This document shows, piece by piece, positions 7,601-16,097 of a stretch of 30,874 nt of DNA. Numbering within the stretch: position 1 is the first letter of the stretch; the number at the start of each line of letters is the position of its first letter. The translations under genes were made by a program, and so were the position numbers. The notes beneath the pieces were generated by a model. It saw nothing but the letters and a program-made list of their open reading frames with translations. It was not told the origin of the DNA and ran no database searches. Source of the DNA: Saprospiraceae bacterium UBA2365 (GTDB lineage Bacteria; Bacteroidota; Bacteroidia; Chitinophagales; Saprospiraceae); the NCBI GenBank assembly GCA_002344345.1, contig DDTL01000064.1, positions 1-30,874 on the forward strand, given 5' to 3'.

Positions 7601-10268
7601 CGCCATCGGTTTTATTCCCGTTGGCATCGAGACAAACCAACTGGATGTTTTTGCCTTTTTCCATCATGATCATCCCATCACCAGTCGTAAATCCGGGCCA
7701 CTTGATACCAATATACTTGCTGTATGGGGAGTATTTGATGGTTTTTACATCTGTACTGAATGATCCGCCCTTTTCAAAGCCTTTCAACCTGAAATTAAAC
7801 AACATCACCGAAGGGTAAACTTCTGCCGGATCGATCGGAATCTCAAATTTAGTCTGACCAGTCTTACCCGTCGTTTCTTCGCTGATCAGCCCGACATCAG
7901 AAAGATAATTTTTGGTGATATCGTCAAAAACAAAGCCATCATAAGCGGTTCCGAACGGATTGGGAAGTGATACCTGCTGCATATTGACTTCTGTTTTGAG
8001 ATCGGATGCTTCGAGTCCGTGCATCCATTTCAGTGAAAGGGTCGCATTGACAGGATCTGAGGATAAAAGCATCTTTTCCCGGGCAAAGTTGAGCTCGAAT
8101 TTCAGTCTGTTTGGCCTGACAGTTTCGATCCGAACCGGGTGTCTGTAACGCTGATTGCCTATACTTAATTCAAGGTTCCATATTCCAGTCGGATCATTCA
8201 ATCCGGTATTGAACCTTAGGTCAAACAATCCCATTTTATGATTGGAAACGGTCCATTCCTTCATCACACGGCCACGCGGATCCTTCAGTCTAAGGTTTAA
8301 AGGAAGTTTTGCGGGCAATTTATTGTGCTCATCAAAGTAAATACAGCTGATATAGCAACTGTCGCCCGGCCTCCAGACATCCCTTTCTCCGTAAAAGTGG
8401 ATTTTTGCCTTGTTTTGCCAGTCTTTACCTGATACCTGAAAGGTGCTGAGTGACAATGCTTTCTCATCCATCAGGTGCAGATACATTCCCTGACCATCCG
8501 GGGCAATGACTTTAGCCAAAAAGGGCAATTTATCGGTGCTGAGATAGGCGACACCATCTGCTCCGGTTTTACCTGTAACGAGTTTGATCCCCTGATAATT
8601 GTATAATTCCACCGTTGAACCAGCCAATGGTTCCGAACTCGAAATGGAAGAAACATAAGAGAAATACCGATGAGTCTCCGGTTCATATTTCACAACAAGA
8701 CCAACATCAGAACAGATCAGCAGCCGTTGATCATGGATCTGACTGAAAAAATAATCCTCACAGGGATTGGAATACTTCACATCGACATGTTCATCATAAA
8801 ATGTAGGTTCATAATAATAATAATATTCATCATAATCAAAATCATCATAAACTACCCTGCTTCCGGGACCATCAAAATTGAGGTGATCCAGCATATCTTT
8901 GACCCCTTCGATGAGTTTTTCATCACATGGGTAAGCACTATATCCTGTTGGAATGGTTAAAAACAATTTATACAAAGCCCTTGGCTCTCTCTTAACTTCA
9001 GCTCCAAGATCGATCAGGTAGCTTTTTTCTTCAAAAACATCCGTTTTCCCTGTATCATATATCGTATCCAACACGATCTTTCCATATTTTTCAAGACCGT
9101 ATTGCTCACCGAGTGAACGTGTATTTGTCTGGAAAAAATAATGCACATTTTGTTCGTAGATCTTTAGTATTCTCAACCTGAAGCCATAAGCTGAAACCAA
9201 CTGTACCGGAACTTTCCAACTGTCCTCCGGAGGAAGTATGTGTCCGGACTCGGCAAATCTGACATCGGGTTTGGGCGGCGTAAAATAAAGTGATTTTGTG
9301 ATTTTTTCTTTAAGGGATGTTTTTGCTGTGTTTTGTATCTCAGCGCTGATCGTGAGACTACAATGATCTGCCAGACTGTTATCCAGAAACAGATCGATCC
9401 GGTTGTCCTGAATGACTGTACGCAATATATTTCCTTTCGAAAGACTCAGCAGCCCTTCCAGATTTTGATCCGGCAATAAGGGATCTGAGAAAAACAATTG
9501 GATATAATCGTTACTTTCAATTTTAGCTTCAAGAAACTTAAAATCAGTTTTGGCCGGGATCACCAGTTCATGTGTAGCCTTTTCTTCCTCGCCAAGCGGT
9601 TCCATATTCAATTCAACCTTGATTTTTTCTTCTTTCCCTGTTCTTTTGATCCCTTCAATACGAAATTCAGAAAGATGACTATCCGTCAGTGAATGATTCC
9701 AAACCACCGGAAGTTCACGGTCTCCCTGCCAGGCATGGAAACCCTTTTCGATGACAGATCTGTCAGGTTCGCAATCCACATAGCTGACTTTCCCGATATA
9801 GTTGACTTCGTCCATGGATTTGACCTCAGGATGAGAAGCATGAAAGCTCCATACCTGGGATCTGGCTTCTACGTCAAATTCAAAATACTTCAGATTTTCG
9901 GGAACCTTGGTCAGCGCCCCGAGATCGAGTTTTACCCGGTATGTTTTTTTGTATTCAATATCCTGCGATTGAACATAGATCTTCCTGCTGTATGGATCGT
10001 AATAAATCTCTCCTGATATGGTCGGGTTGACAGTAAGCACCTCTTTCCAATTAATATTGTCAATGATGCTGGTATCAGGTTCAAAATCCAGGGTGACATA
10101 TATTTCACCACATCTGGAAAGGGGAGGAACGCTGAAATCTGCTACATAACCACTGTATTTTTCAAGTAATTCAGCAGGAGAAACTTTTGTTTGTAAAAAT
10201 TTGTCTTTGCATGAGATCACCAAAACTACTACAATTAAAAAAGACAATAAATACCTGGAACGAAACAT
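4695..10268 (-). CDS. Bacterial alpha-2-macroglobulin, lipoprotein, thioester type
   Basis: An 1857-residue protease-trapping macroglobulin predicted to be lipid-anchored in the envelope. The N-terminus is a lipoprotein signal ending VLVISC, with lipidated C20. Next comes a family-divergent N-terminal part (20-450), then macroglobulin domains including the MG2-like block around RDVWRPGDSCY (about 628), a bait-type region, the A2M domain near GQAFGSTQKTS (about 1229), and the thioester motif GCLEQ with C1399 and Q1402. An alpha-alpha toroid region (about 1385-1650) and a C-terminal receptor-like domain follow. The intact CxEQ means it should trap attacking proteases covalently; the other bacterial class lacks this motif. 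It is longer than E. coli YfhM (about 1650). A Tyr/Asp/Glu-rich stretch lies near 471-490. The residues after C20 (KDKF) are only weakly like the Bacteroidota surface-export signal, so which side of the outer membrane it faces is open. It is first in an operon with pbpC. Confidence 0.95.
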   Translation of the reverse strand: MFRSRYLLSFLIVVVLVISCKDKFLQTKVSPAELLEKYSGYVADFSVPPLSRCGEIYVTLDFEPDTSIIDNINWKEVLTVNPTISGEIYYDPYSRKIYVQSQDIEYKKTYRVKLDLGALTKVPENLKYFEFDVEARSQVWSFHASHPEVKSMDEVNYIGKVSYVDCEPDRSVIEKGFHAWQGDRELPVVWNHSLTDSHLSEFRIEGIKRTGKEEKIKVELNMEPLGEEEKATHELVIPAKTDFKFLEAKIESNDYIQLFFSDPLLPDQNLEGLLSLSKGNILRTVIQDNRIDLFLDNSLADHCSLTISAEIQNTAKTSLKEKITKSLYFTPPKPDVRFAESGHILPPEDSWKVPVQLVSAYGFRLRILKIYEQNVHYFFQTNTRSLGEQYGLEKYGKIVLDTIYDTGKTDVFEEKSYLIDLGAEVKREPRALYKLFLTIPTGYSAYPCDEKLIEGVKDMLDHLNFDGPGSRVVYDDFDYDEYYYYYEPTFYDEHVDVKYSNPCEDYFFSQIHDQRLLICSDVGLVVKYEPETHRYFSYVSSISSSEPLAGSTVELYNYQGIKLVTGKTGADGVAYLSTDKLPFLAKVIAPDGQGMYLHLMDEKALSLSTFQVSGKDWQNKAKIHFYGERDVWRPGDSCYISCIYFDEHNKLPAKLPLNLRLKDPRGRVMKEWTVSNHKMGLFDLRFNTGLNDPTGIWNLELSIGNQRYRHPVRIETVRPNRLKFELNFAREKMLLSSDPVNATLSLKWMHGLEASDLKTEVNMQQVSLPNPFGTAYDGFVFDDITKNYLSDVGLISEETTGKTGQTKFEIPIDPAEVYPSVMLFNFRLKGFEKGGSFSTDVKTIKYSPYSKYIGIKWPGFTTGDGMIMMEKGKNIQLVCLDANGNKTDGVVTMKTYKIERSWWYDFGRNDLDYSAIKNQNKELIKERKINVKKEGTSISVDEGIFAYVEFSLGDSEHTTGRPVYVYDYNYWNNAGDADQVEVLNFQLDKQEYTVDESLSFDLPAAAKGKFLITVEKGGSIVHYETLNASMNPTRVNIKLRQEMAPTAYIHVHYIAAYKEHKSHRPLRLYGVQPIKVFAPETVLSPILDIPQEVRADQNFSLTVKEKNGKKMAYTIAIVDEGLLDITQFKTPQPWDFFFAKEALNIKTWDMYRDIFHRFFGEYTSLLAVGGDESILISPQAKAQRFKPAVKYLGPFVLEAGKTATHTVQINDYVGSVRAMVIASSGQAFGSTQKTSKVVKPLMLYATLPRVLSPGETLKLPVTVFAMKDNIKNVTVEATCLNADVFKNGNTKNLTFSKIGEKDIFFDMETPMKTDMLKFEITARSGNETAKETIEIDLRIASPPVTTEESYAVSAAKSSTISYKPFGMAGTREAYLSLSSGIDVAFEPLADKLIKYPHGCLEQSVSSVFPQIYLHKMGLLSETQAMEFRQNLKALIQKLRQMQTSSGGFVYWPGYNSPNFWGTSYALHFLAEAKKLGYDVPDNMIKSALNYQFDAASKWTYPASGNNYYYGNQDLDQAYRLYGLAQAGKPNFGAMNKLRLYPKLTNTSKWLLASALLKVGEKDAADQLIKGVNYVVKDYREFGNTFGSQIRDQAIILNILLAKGDLTNAKKIVDDLSKHFNGKKLNYLNTQEISFSLMGFARFIEQTGAAGAEIPVEITANGKTLFNAELGNKPQRIKLDTKEVKDHQVVIKNKGRGQVFASIVQHGTPLRDETPATAGDLEMNVVFRDVTGAVKDFKKLVQGQEYSISVTVKHPGMRDDYENMALTLMVPAGCEIINTRLFRNISTGNTGQFDYQDMRDDRIYTYFGLKRGETKTFKFLVNASFEGSYWMPAIYAEAMYDGRVNAKSAGFWTAIEPK

Positions 10269-10683
10269 GATACCGGATTTAAATGATGAATATAAAATGC
10301 ACTAAACACTCCATAGATCTGTCGTAATACAATTTATTAATAAACAGTATGTTCACTTCTAAATTAAACTACTTTTCATTAAAAAAATGATTATCAGCCA
10401 AATAAGGAATGGAATAAAAACGATTTATTCCGGGACAAAATTCCCGAATATCTGATAAATGTAAAATTATTTTCTTGTATTACCGAAAATCATTCATTAA
10501 TTATACATAAGGTATTCAGTCAGTTTTTTAACACTGAATTTGATTTCTATTGAATTTATATTTGTCAGAAAAATGATCTGGAAAATGTCGTCATTTATTA
10601 AAATGTTTAAATATTTACAAAATACATTGTATAAATTTTGGATATATAGTATATTTGAGGGCATTATCAAAATATTATTTTGA
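10269..10683. other. Divergent promoter region between A2M and the DASS transporter
   Basis: A 415-bp AT-rich region from which A2M-pbpC reads left and the transporter reads right. Two perfect rightward -7 matches (TATATTTG) occur, at 10557-10564 and 10650-10657. Only the second has a TTG at the right distance. No perfect leftward -7 box was found for the A2M operon, so its promoter is not located. No gene or repeat is visible. Confidence 0.55.
10627..10657 (+). promoter_or_regulatory. Predicted sigma-ABfr-type promoter of the DASS transporter
   Basis: TTG at 10627-10629 (-33 element), a 20-nt spacer, then TATATTTG at 10650-10657, a perfect match to the Bacteroidota -7 consensus TAnnTTTG. 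It lies 26 nt upstream of the ATG at 10684, a normal leader distance. Seen in sequence only. Confidence 0.55.
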
Positions 10684-12150
10684 ATGACAGACTCTAGAAG
10701 ATTTGCCCAACAAAAGATGGATAAAATTGAACAGGTGGTTGTATTTCAACGCAAAGCGATCTATTTTTTACTTTCAATCATTTTTGCATTTGTTTTGACT
10801 TTCATGGCATCAGATGAAACATTCACTCAAGTACAATCCTATGTGTTATTCACCCTTTTGTTAGCGATCAGTCTATGGATCACCGAAGCTATTCCACCCT
10901 TTGCCGTTGGGATTTTTATCGTTGGCTTCCTGATTTTCCTGGTTGGTGGCGCTGCCGATAATACACCTGACAGTCCCAATTATATAGATGTCACCAAATT
11001 CAGCAATACCTGGTCGAACAGTGTCATCTGGCTTTTGCTGGGAGGTTTTTTCCTCGCTGAAGGACTTAAGAAAACCAAGCTGGACAAAAAGCTGTTTCTT
11101 TGGACACTGAAAGTTTTTGGCACCAAACCTTCCAATTTATTGCTCGGATTGATGCTGGCTACCGCTTTTGGCTCCATGATCATGTCCAATACTGCCATTA
11201 CCGCCATGATGGTTGCATCTACCATGCCCATTATTGTTACGCTGGGTAAAGAGGCGCCTTTTGCAAAAGCCCTGTTGTTGGGTATACCAGCTGCAGCTTC
11301 ATTTGGTGGGTTGGGAACATTGATCGGATCACCTCCCAATATCATTGCAGCGGATTTCATTACCAACCTGGGCAAAACCCACGGACAGCAATTTCAGATC
11401 GGTTTTCTGGAATGGATGATCGTCGGTTTTCCTTTGGCCATAACCCTTGTTTTATTGTTTTGGTTTTTCCTTCAAAAATTCTATACAGCTAAAGTCAAAG
11501 TGGTAGATCTTTCCTTTGCCCAGGTAGATGAAGCTGAAGAAGACGCCAATTTTGTAGTATTCAAGTTCAAAAGAAGGATAACGATTGGGGTTTTAATCGC
11601 CACTATTTTGTTGTGGTTGACTGGCAGCCTTCATGGTATTCCGCCGGCAGTCATTTCCGGTATTCCAATCGTTGTATTAACCATGGTTGGTGTAGTAAAC
11701 AGTGAGGATGTGAGAGGTTTACCCTGGGATACTTTAATGCTGGTTGCAGGTGGTCTTTCACTGGGTCTGGCCATACAACAATCAGGTTTAGCCGGTCATT
11801 TCTCCGATGTGTTTTCAACCATTGTGATGAGTGATCTGGTTATGATCGCCTTATTTGCCCTCACAACCGTCATCATGTCCAATTTCATGAGCAATACCGC
11901 AGCAGTGACCATACTTTTACCGGTAGCCAGTGTATTGCCCATTGACAACTTTGCAATTCTGGGATTGGCAGTCGGACTTTCAGCTGCCTGCGCATTGATG
12001 TTTCCTGTATCCACGCCTCCAAATGCCATTGCATATAGTACCGGATTCCTGACAACCAAAGACTTCCGTAAAGGTGGCCTGATTTTCGGACTTGGTGGAC
12101 CTGTTTTGATTTTATTGTGGGTTTTTATCAGCTATTTGATCATAAGATAG
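10684..12150 (+). CDS. DASS/SLC13 family anion (probably dicarboxylate) transporter
   Basis: A 488-residue polytopic inner-membrane protein of the divalent anion:Na+ symporter family, which imports C4-dicarboxylates, citrate or sulfate. It carries the paired SNT motifs that bind substrate carboxylates and sodium, at 168-170 (IMSNTAITAMM) and 403-405 (FMSNTAAVTILLPV). Near the first is GTLIGSPPNI (211-220), and near the C-terminus is FPVSTPPNAIAYSTG, both family hallmarks. About 11-12 hydrophobic segments are present and the length is typical. The start is the only ATG close behind the predicted promoter. The motif pattern favours dicarboxylate over sulfate, but substrate cannot be fixed from sequence. 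No substrate-linked enzyme is adjacent; the downstream neighbour asnS is convergent, 32 bp away. Confidence 0.92.
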   Translation: MTDSRRFAQQKMDKIEQVVVFQRKAIYFLLSIIFAFVLTFMASDETFTQVQSYVLFTLLLAISLWITEAIPPFAVGIFIVGFLIFLVGGAADNTPDSPNYIDVTKFSNTWSNSVIWLLLGGFFLAEGLKKTKLDKKLFLWTLKVFGTKPSNLLLGLMLATAFGSMIMSNTAITAMMVASTMPIIVTLGKEAPFAKALLLGIPAAASFGGLGTLIGSPPNIIAADFITNLGKTHGQQFQIGFLEWMIVGFPLAITLVLLFWFFLQKFYTAKVKVVDLSFAQVDEAEEDANFVVFKFKRRITIGVLIATILLWLTGSLHGIPPAVISGIPIVVLTMVGVVNSEDVRGLPWDTLMLVAGGLSLGLAIQQSGLAGHFSDVFSTIVMSDLVMIALFALTTVIMSNFMSNTAAVTILLPVASVLPIDNFAILGLAVGLSAACALMFPVSTPPNAIAYSTGFLTTKDFRKGGLIFGLGGPVLILLWVFISYLIIR

Positions 12151-12182
12151 CTGAATCCTGAGCCATACTGATAAAAACGATT

Positions 12183-13619
12183 TTAGAAACTCACGTTTCC
12201 CGGATACCTCGGAAATGCGATCACATCCCTGATATTGGACATGCCGGTTACAAACTGGATCAATCGCTCAAAACCCAATCCAAATCCGGCATGCGGACAA
12301 GTACCAAAGCGCCTCGTATCGAGGTACCAGTACATTTCCTGCTCGGGGATATGCATTTCCTGCATACGTGCAAGTAAAACATCATATCGCTCTTCCCGTT
12401 GGGATCCTCCTACAATCTCGCCAATACCCGGGAAAAGAATGTCCATTGCCCGAACAGTATTATTGTCATCGTTGAGTTTCATGTAAAAAGCTTTGATATC
12501 TTTCGGATAATCCGTCAAAATAACAGGTTTTTCAAAATGTTTTTCAACAAGATACCTTTCATGCTCTGATTGCAGGTCTGCACCCCATGATTCAATGATA
12601 TACTGGAATTTTTTCTTTTTGTTGGGTGTTGAATTTTTAAGTATGTCGATGGCTTCGGTGTAAGTCAGCCTTTCAAACTCATTGTTGACAACAAAACTTA
12701 GTTTTTCCCTCAACTTTAATGCTGACCGCTCATGCTGAGGCTTTTGCTTTTCTTCCTCCAGTAATCTGTTTTCCAAAAATTCCAGGTCTCCGGAATTGTT
12801 TTTCATAACATAACTGATCACATATTTTAACATCTCTTCAGCCAGATCCATATTGTCGTTGAGATCAGCAAAAGCTACTTCCGGTTCCAGCATCCAGAAT
12901 TCAGCCAAATGCCTGGAAGTATTGGAATTCTCAGCCCTGAATGTCGGGCCGAATGTATACACTCTGCTCAGTGCAAGCGCAGCCAGTTCGGCTTCCAGTT
13001 GTCCGGAAACCGTCAGATTCGTTTGCCTGTTGAAGAAATCTTTGGAATAATCAATATCACCTGTTTCATTTTTTGGCAAATTATCCAGATTCAAAGTAGT
13101 AACCTGAAACATCTGTCCTGCACCTTCTGCATCTGAAGCCGTGATAATCGGAGTATGCTGATAATAAAAATCTCTTTCGTTGAAGAACTGATGGAGGGCA
13201 AAACTCAGTGCATGCCTGATCCTGAAAATGGCGCTGAATGTATTGGTCCTGAACCTGAGATGAGCAATTTCTCTCAAAAACTCAAGGGAGTGCCTTTTAG
13301 GCTGGAGCGGATATGTCTCCGGATTGGCATCTCCATGGACGATCAGCTGATCAACAATCAACTCAACCTTCTGACCCTTACCGATAGATTCAATCAGCTG
13401 CCCTTTAATTTCTACCGCTGCTCCTGTAGTAAGTCTCTTCGTCAGGTTCTCGTCAAACTGCCCCAATGCGATCACCGCCTGAAGGTTGTCAAGACATGTT
13501 CCGTCATTGACAGCAATAAACTGATTGTTCCTGAATGTTCTGATCCATCCTTTAACGATCACATTGTCCGCTTTTTGTGCAGATTGCAATAAATCCTTGA
13601 TTTTGTTGTAACTACTCAT
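12183..13619 (-). CDS. asnS: Asparaginyl-tRNA synthetase
   Basis: A 478-residue class IIb aminoacyl-tRNA synthetase that charges tRNA-Asn in the cytoplasm. The N-terminal OB-fold anticodon-binding domain runs about 18-105 (VKGWIRTFRNNQFIAVNDG). The catalytic domain has HLRFRTN (120-126), motif 2 FRAENSNT (227-234, with R228 and E230), and motif 3 GFGLGFERL (445-453). The short insertion with HTPIITASDAEGAGQMF and the LEPE sequence after motif 2 fit AsnRS rather than AspRS. The length is right for bacterial AsnRS. It starts at an ATG with no Shine-Dalgarno, about 20 nt downstream of a -7 box. It stands alone, convergent with the transporter gene; no terminator is obvious in the 32-bp gap. Confidence 0.97.
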   Translation of the reverse strand: MSSYNKIKDLLQSAQKADNVIVKGWIRTFRNNQFIAVNDGTCLDNLQAVIALGQFDENLTKRLTTGAAVEIKGQLIESIGKGQKVELIVDQLIVHGDANPETYPLQPKRHSLEFLREIAHLRFRTNTFSAIFRIRHALSFALHQFFNERDFYYQHTPIITASDAEGAGQMFQVTTLNLDNLPKNETGDIDYSKDFFNRQTNLTVSGQLEAELAALALSRVYTFGPTFRAENSNTSRHLAEFWMLEPEVAFADLNDNMDLAEEMLKYVISYVMKNNSGDLEFLENRLLEEEKQKPQHERSALKLREKLSFVVNNEFERLTYTEAIDILKNSTPNKKKKFQYIIESWGADLQSEHERYLVEKHFEKPVILTDYPKDIKAFYMKLNDDNNTVRAMDILFPGIGEIVGGSQREERYDVLLARMQEMHIPEQEMYWYLDTRRFGTCPHAGFGLGFERLIQFVTGMSNIRDVIAFPRYPGNVSF

Positions 13620-13639
13620 TTCTCAGTAAATTAAGGGCG

Positions 13640-13647
13640 CAAAAGTA
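13640..13647 (-). promoter_or_regulatory. Predicted -7 box of asnS
   Basis: On the minus strand this reads TACTTTTG followed by CGCCC, a perfect TAnnTTTG match 20 nt upstream of the asnS ATG. No clear TTG lies 20 nt further upstream, so only the -7 element is supported. Confidence 0.5.
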
Positions 13648-13903
13648 ATGAGTTTCTGGTAAAAAAGTTTAAAATTTTATTTTTTATGGAATTCAAGTTC
13701 CTTTAATCCTTTGATAATACACGAAAAACAGTGTTCTTTGCAATATTAATTTACTATTAAGCCGGAAAACTTTCAGCCTTTTTAAAATATAAAGCTGTTT
13801 TATGTCTTTTTATTTTTTTTATTGAGGGTTTGAACAAAATTGGTACGGTTTTTTCAGTATTATTAATCGGCTTTTAACAGGTATTTTAAATCTCATAAAC
13901 CGT

Positions 13904-14920
13904 ATGTTTTATAAAATCATTATTCAGGGTAAATTATACTTTGCCAATAAGGCAAGTTATGATAAACTTGTAAAAATGATTAACAACAGGAATGACGTTT
14001 ATTACAAAAACCTGATCATTCACAAAGAGCTTGAATTCCTGGATGACGAGAATTTTATGATCCATATCCCGCGTCACGTGGGAAATTACACAGATAAAGT
14101 CTGGAAAAATACGGTTAGCCTCTTTGAAAATTGCGCACAATTTGCCATTTCAGGCAGGATATTCGCCTGGAAAATTGAAAACGGACTGATCCTTGATGAA
14201 GCGGTCATCGAACCTACCGGCGACAGATCTGCCGTGATGTATTACCAGAAAGGATTGAAGCAGATTGCTCACGGCAATGACAGTGAAGCTTTCAAATCTT
14301 TCAATCTTTCTCTTGAAAAATGTCAGAGAAATCCTTTAGCTTACGAACGGCGGGCAGTCGTCAATATGATGCAGAAAAACTACATCGAAGCCATGGAGGA
14401 TTTTCAAAAATGCATCCGGATCGACGAAACCATCGCAGAAGCCCACTACGGGATCGCTAAACTGCTGATGTACGAAAGAGAATACGATGAAGCGCTGATC
14501 TATGTTGAAAACTGTATCAAACACTCCATTGCGCTTCAAAGTATCCACTGGCAGGCAAGACGCGCCAAAGCCGAGATACACATCAATAACAGAGAATTCG
14601 ACAAAGCTGCTTTTGAATTAAAACTGCTCGCGCTCAGGAAATTTAGTGAGAACAATCCGAATTACCTTTGGAAACGGGCTGATTTTTTCAATTATGGATA
14701 TGTGCTTTACAAATTGGAAGATTACGAAAATGCCTTAACCGCATTTGAAAAGTCCCTCAAAATACCTCAGGGTAAGGATGACATCCCTGAAAACAAAAAA
14801 CTTTATTACCTCGGCGTGACAAAGAAAAAATGCGGTAAACACGGCTTTATCAGCGATATCAAAAAAGCCAGCGAAATGGGCTACGAAAAAGCCGGAAAGC
14901 TGCTCTTGGAGCTTTCCTGA
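13904..14920 (+). CDS. Tetratricopeptide-repeat protein of unknown function
   Basis: A 338-residue protein without signal peptide or membrane segment, so probably cytoplasmic. Residues 1-120 form a domain I do not recognise (MFYKIIIQGKLYFANKASYD...). From about 125 to 300 it is a run of TPR-like helical pairs, e.g. NPLAYERRAVVNMMQKNYIE, IAEAHYGIAKLLMYEREYDE and FFNYGYVLYKLEDYENALTA. The last part, with GYEKAGKLLLELS, resembles the end of a Sel1/TPR-type repeat. TPRs mediate protein-protein contacts; the partner is unknown. It is transcribed alone, divergently from asnS across 284 bp. The region after its stop begins a cluster of mobile-like repeats. Confidence 0.8.
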   Translation: MFYKIIIQGKLYFANKASYDKLVKMINNRNDVYYKNLIIHKELEFLDDENFMIHIPRHVGNYTDKVWKNTVSLFENCAQFAISGRIFAWKIENGLILDEAVIEPTGDRSAVMYYQKGLKQIAHGNDSEAFKSFNLSLEKCQRNPLAYERRAVVNMMQKNYIEAMEDFQKCIRIDETIAEAHYGIAKLLMYEREYDEALIYVENCIKHSIALQSIHWQARRAKAEIHINNREFDKAAFELKLLALRKFSENNPNYLWKRADFFNYGYVLYKLEDYENALTAFEKSLKIPQGKDDIPENKKLYYLGVTKKKCGKHGFISDIKKASEMGYEKAGKLLLELS

Positions 14921-14963
14921 ACAGTTTCCTCCAGGAAAAAAATCTGTACCGCGTTATCCGATT

Positions 14964-15293
14964 TTGAGTCTGCTCCGAAAAGTCCAATTTTAGGTTTGTG
15001 CTGACTGAAAACGTCAGTAGTGTCTTAAAAACTGTATTTATGCATTTTTTGGCAGAACTAATAAGAATTTTTGATCTTAGAAATAATGCCACATAGAATT
15101 TCGATCAAGGATTAACGAATTTTGATTAAAGATGTATTGGACTTCTTAAATCAAAAATCGTTGATCGGAGCTTGCCCGTAGGGGCTTTCCCGTATGAGCC
15201 TGCCCGTAGGGGTTCTTAAATCATTTTCCTCTCTGGTTCTGGCTCGTCCAGGGTAGGGATTTAGGGCGCTAAGACTTTTCGGAGTAGATTCAA
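14964..15293. mobile_element. MITE-like element (family B) with 21-bp terminal inverted repeats
   Basis: Left terminal repeat 14964-14984 and right terminal repeat 15273-15293 are reverse complements at 19 of 21 positions; the shared core is CTCCGAAAAGTC. The 330-bp interior has no credible gene and includes a family A copy (15018-15258). Next to the left end is the small hairpin CTGAC...GTCAG (about 15001-15017). No target-site duplication was recognised. A related left end recurs at 30710. Without a transposase this would be a non-autonomous element; that is inference. Confidence 0.55.
15018..15258 (+). repeat. Dispersed repeat family A, copy A1
   Basis: Begins TAGTGTCTTAAAAACTG, then GGCAGAACT, TTTTGATCTTAGAAATAATG and CCACATAGAAT. 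It ends with GGTTCTTAAATC, TTTTCCTC, TGGTTCTGGCTCGTCCAGGG. The middle carries GC-rich modules (GCCCGTAGGGG-like, three near-copies at about 15174-15212) unlike those of the other copies. It is nested inside the family B element. Confidence 0.65.
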
Positions 15294-15431
15294 GTTTGTA
15301 TAGTTTAAAGTGTAAACGATTGATATTCAACACTTTAACTACAAATACAAAATTATCATAAACATCTTAAAATCAGCAATATAACTTTATGAACTTTCAA
15401 CTCTTTAACTTTTTAGACTGAACTCATTTAT
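15292..15431. repeat. Dispersed repeat family C, single-unit copy C1
   Basis: A 140-bp AT-rich sequence nearly identical to 28321-28460 plus the tail at 28651-28664. It contains the inverted repeat TTAAAGTGT / ACACTTTAA around an ATTGATATT-like centre, then one copy of the 51-bp unit (TATAACTTTATGAACTTTCA...) and ends GACTGAACTCATTTAT. The end lies 3 nt from the stop codon of the leftward gene at 15435. Confidence 0.75.
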
Positions 15432-15434
15432 CCT

Positions 15435-16097
15435 TCAAAAACTGAATTCTACTCTTTCCTGGTATTCGGGTTGACTTTTGAGTCCCAAAGCAAAACCATA
15501 CCCAACGCCAATTCCAGCTGTACTCACTCCAATTCTGAAAAAATTATAATTTCCTGGTGGCTGATATCTATAACCGATTGAAATGACAGGCAGGAAAGTG
15601 AAAGCATCTTCACCAAAATGAATAAAATGATAAATTCCACCCAGTTTGATCTCCAGGTGGTTTTTATTTAAACCTGATAAATAAGTGTATGCAAAATGCA
15701 CTCCAAGTAACCTGTTTCTAAATACATGTTCCGCAGTATATGTTAATCCTACCGTTATACCACTATGCGCATTCTTTGTCAGGACTAGCCAGTCATAACT
15801 GCAATTCAAAACAGAGGCAAATAACAGACTGGAAGCATAAAACGAAATAGCTGACGAATTCCCGGGCCAGGATTCACTTTTTATTGTATCCTGAAGGATA
15901 CTTGTTTTTGGAATGACTTCATTATCCACTTCACGCAATAAACCGCTTGGAATAATCCCTTCACTTATATGTATGACTGATGTGTTTTCACTTGGATTGA
16001 CTATCGTATAATAAAAACCTGCATCATTTTGTGATAGTACTGACAATGCCATGAAAACAAGCATTAACATCACAAACATTTTTTTTAAATTCTTCAT
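15435..16097 (-). CDS. Small exported protein, possible outer-membrane beta-barrel, unknown function
   Basis: A 220-residue protein with a clear Sec signal peptide (MKNLKKMFVMLMLVFMALSV, cut near LSQ). The mature part alternates short hydrophobic and aromatic strands (HFAYTYLSGL, HLEIKLGGIYHFIHFG, FLPVISIGYRYQP, FFRIGVSTAGIGVGYGFALG), as in small outer-membrane barrels, but it does not end in the usual aromatic-rich closing strand beyond EFSF. I do not recognise the family. It starts at an ATG with a well-formed promoter about 85 nt upstream, divergent from the DUF2279-like gene. A family C repeat abuts its stop codon. Confidence 0.75.
   Translation of the reverse strand: MKNLKKMFVMLMLVFMALSVLSQNDAGFYYTIVNPSENTSVIHISEGIIPSGLLREVDNEVIPKTSILQDTIKSESWPGNSSAISFYASSLLFASVLNCSYDWLVLTKNAHSGITVGLTYTAEHVFRNRLLGVHFAYTYLSGLNKNHLEIKLGGIYHFIHFGEDAFTFLPVISIGYRYQPPGNYNFFRIGVSTAGIGVGYGFALGLKSQPEYQERVEFSF

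Noticed and set aside
14913..14938. TTTCCTG/CAGGAAA hairpin at the end of the TPR gene as a terminator
   Set aside because: It is followed by As, not Ts, and overlaps the stop codon; too weak to call.
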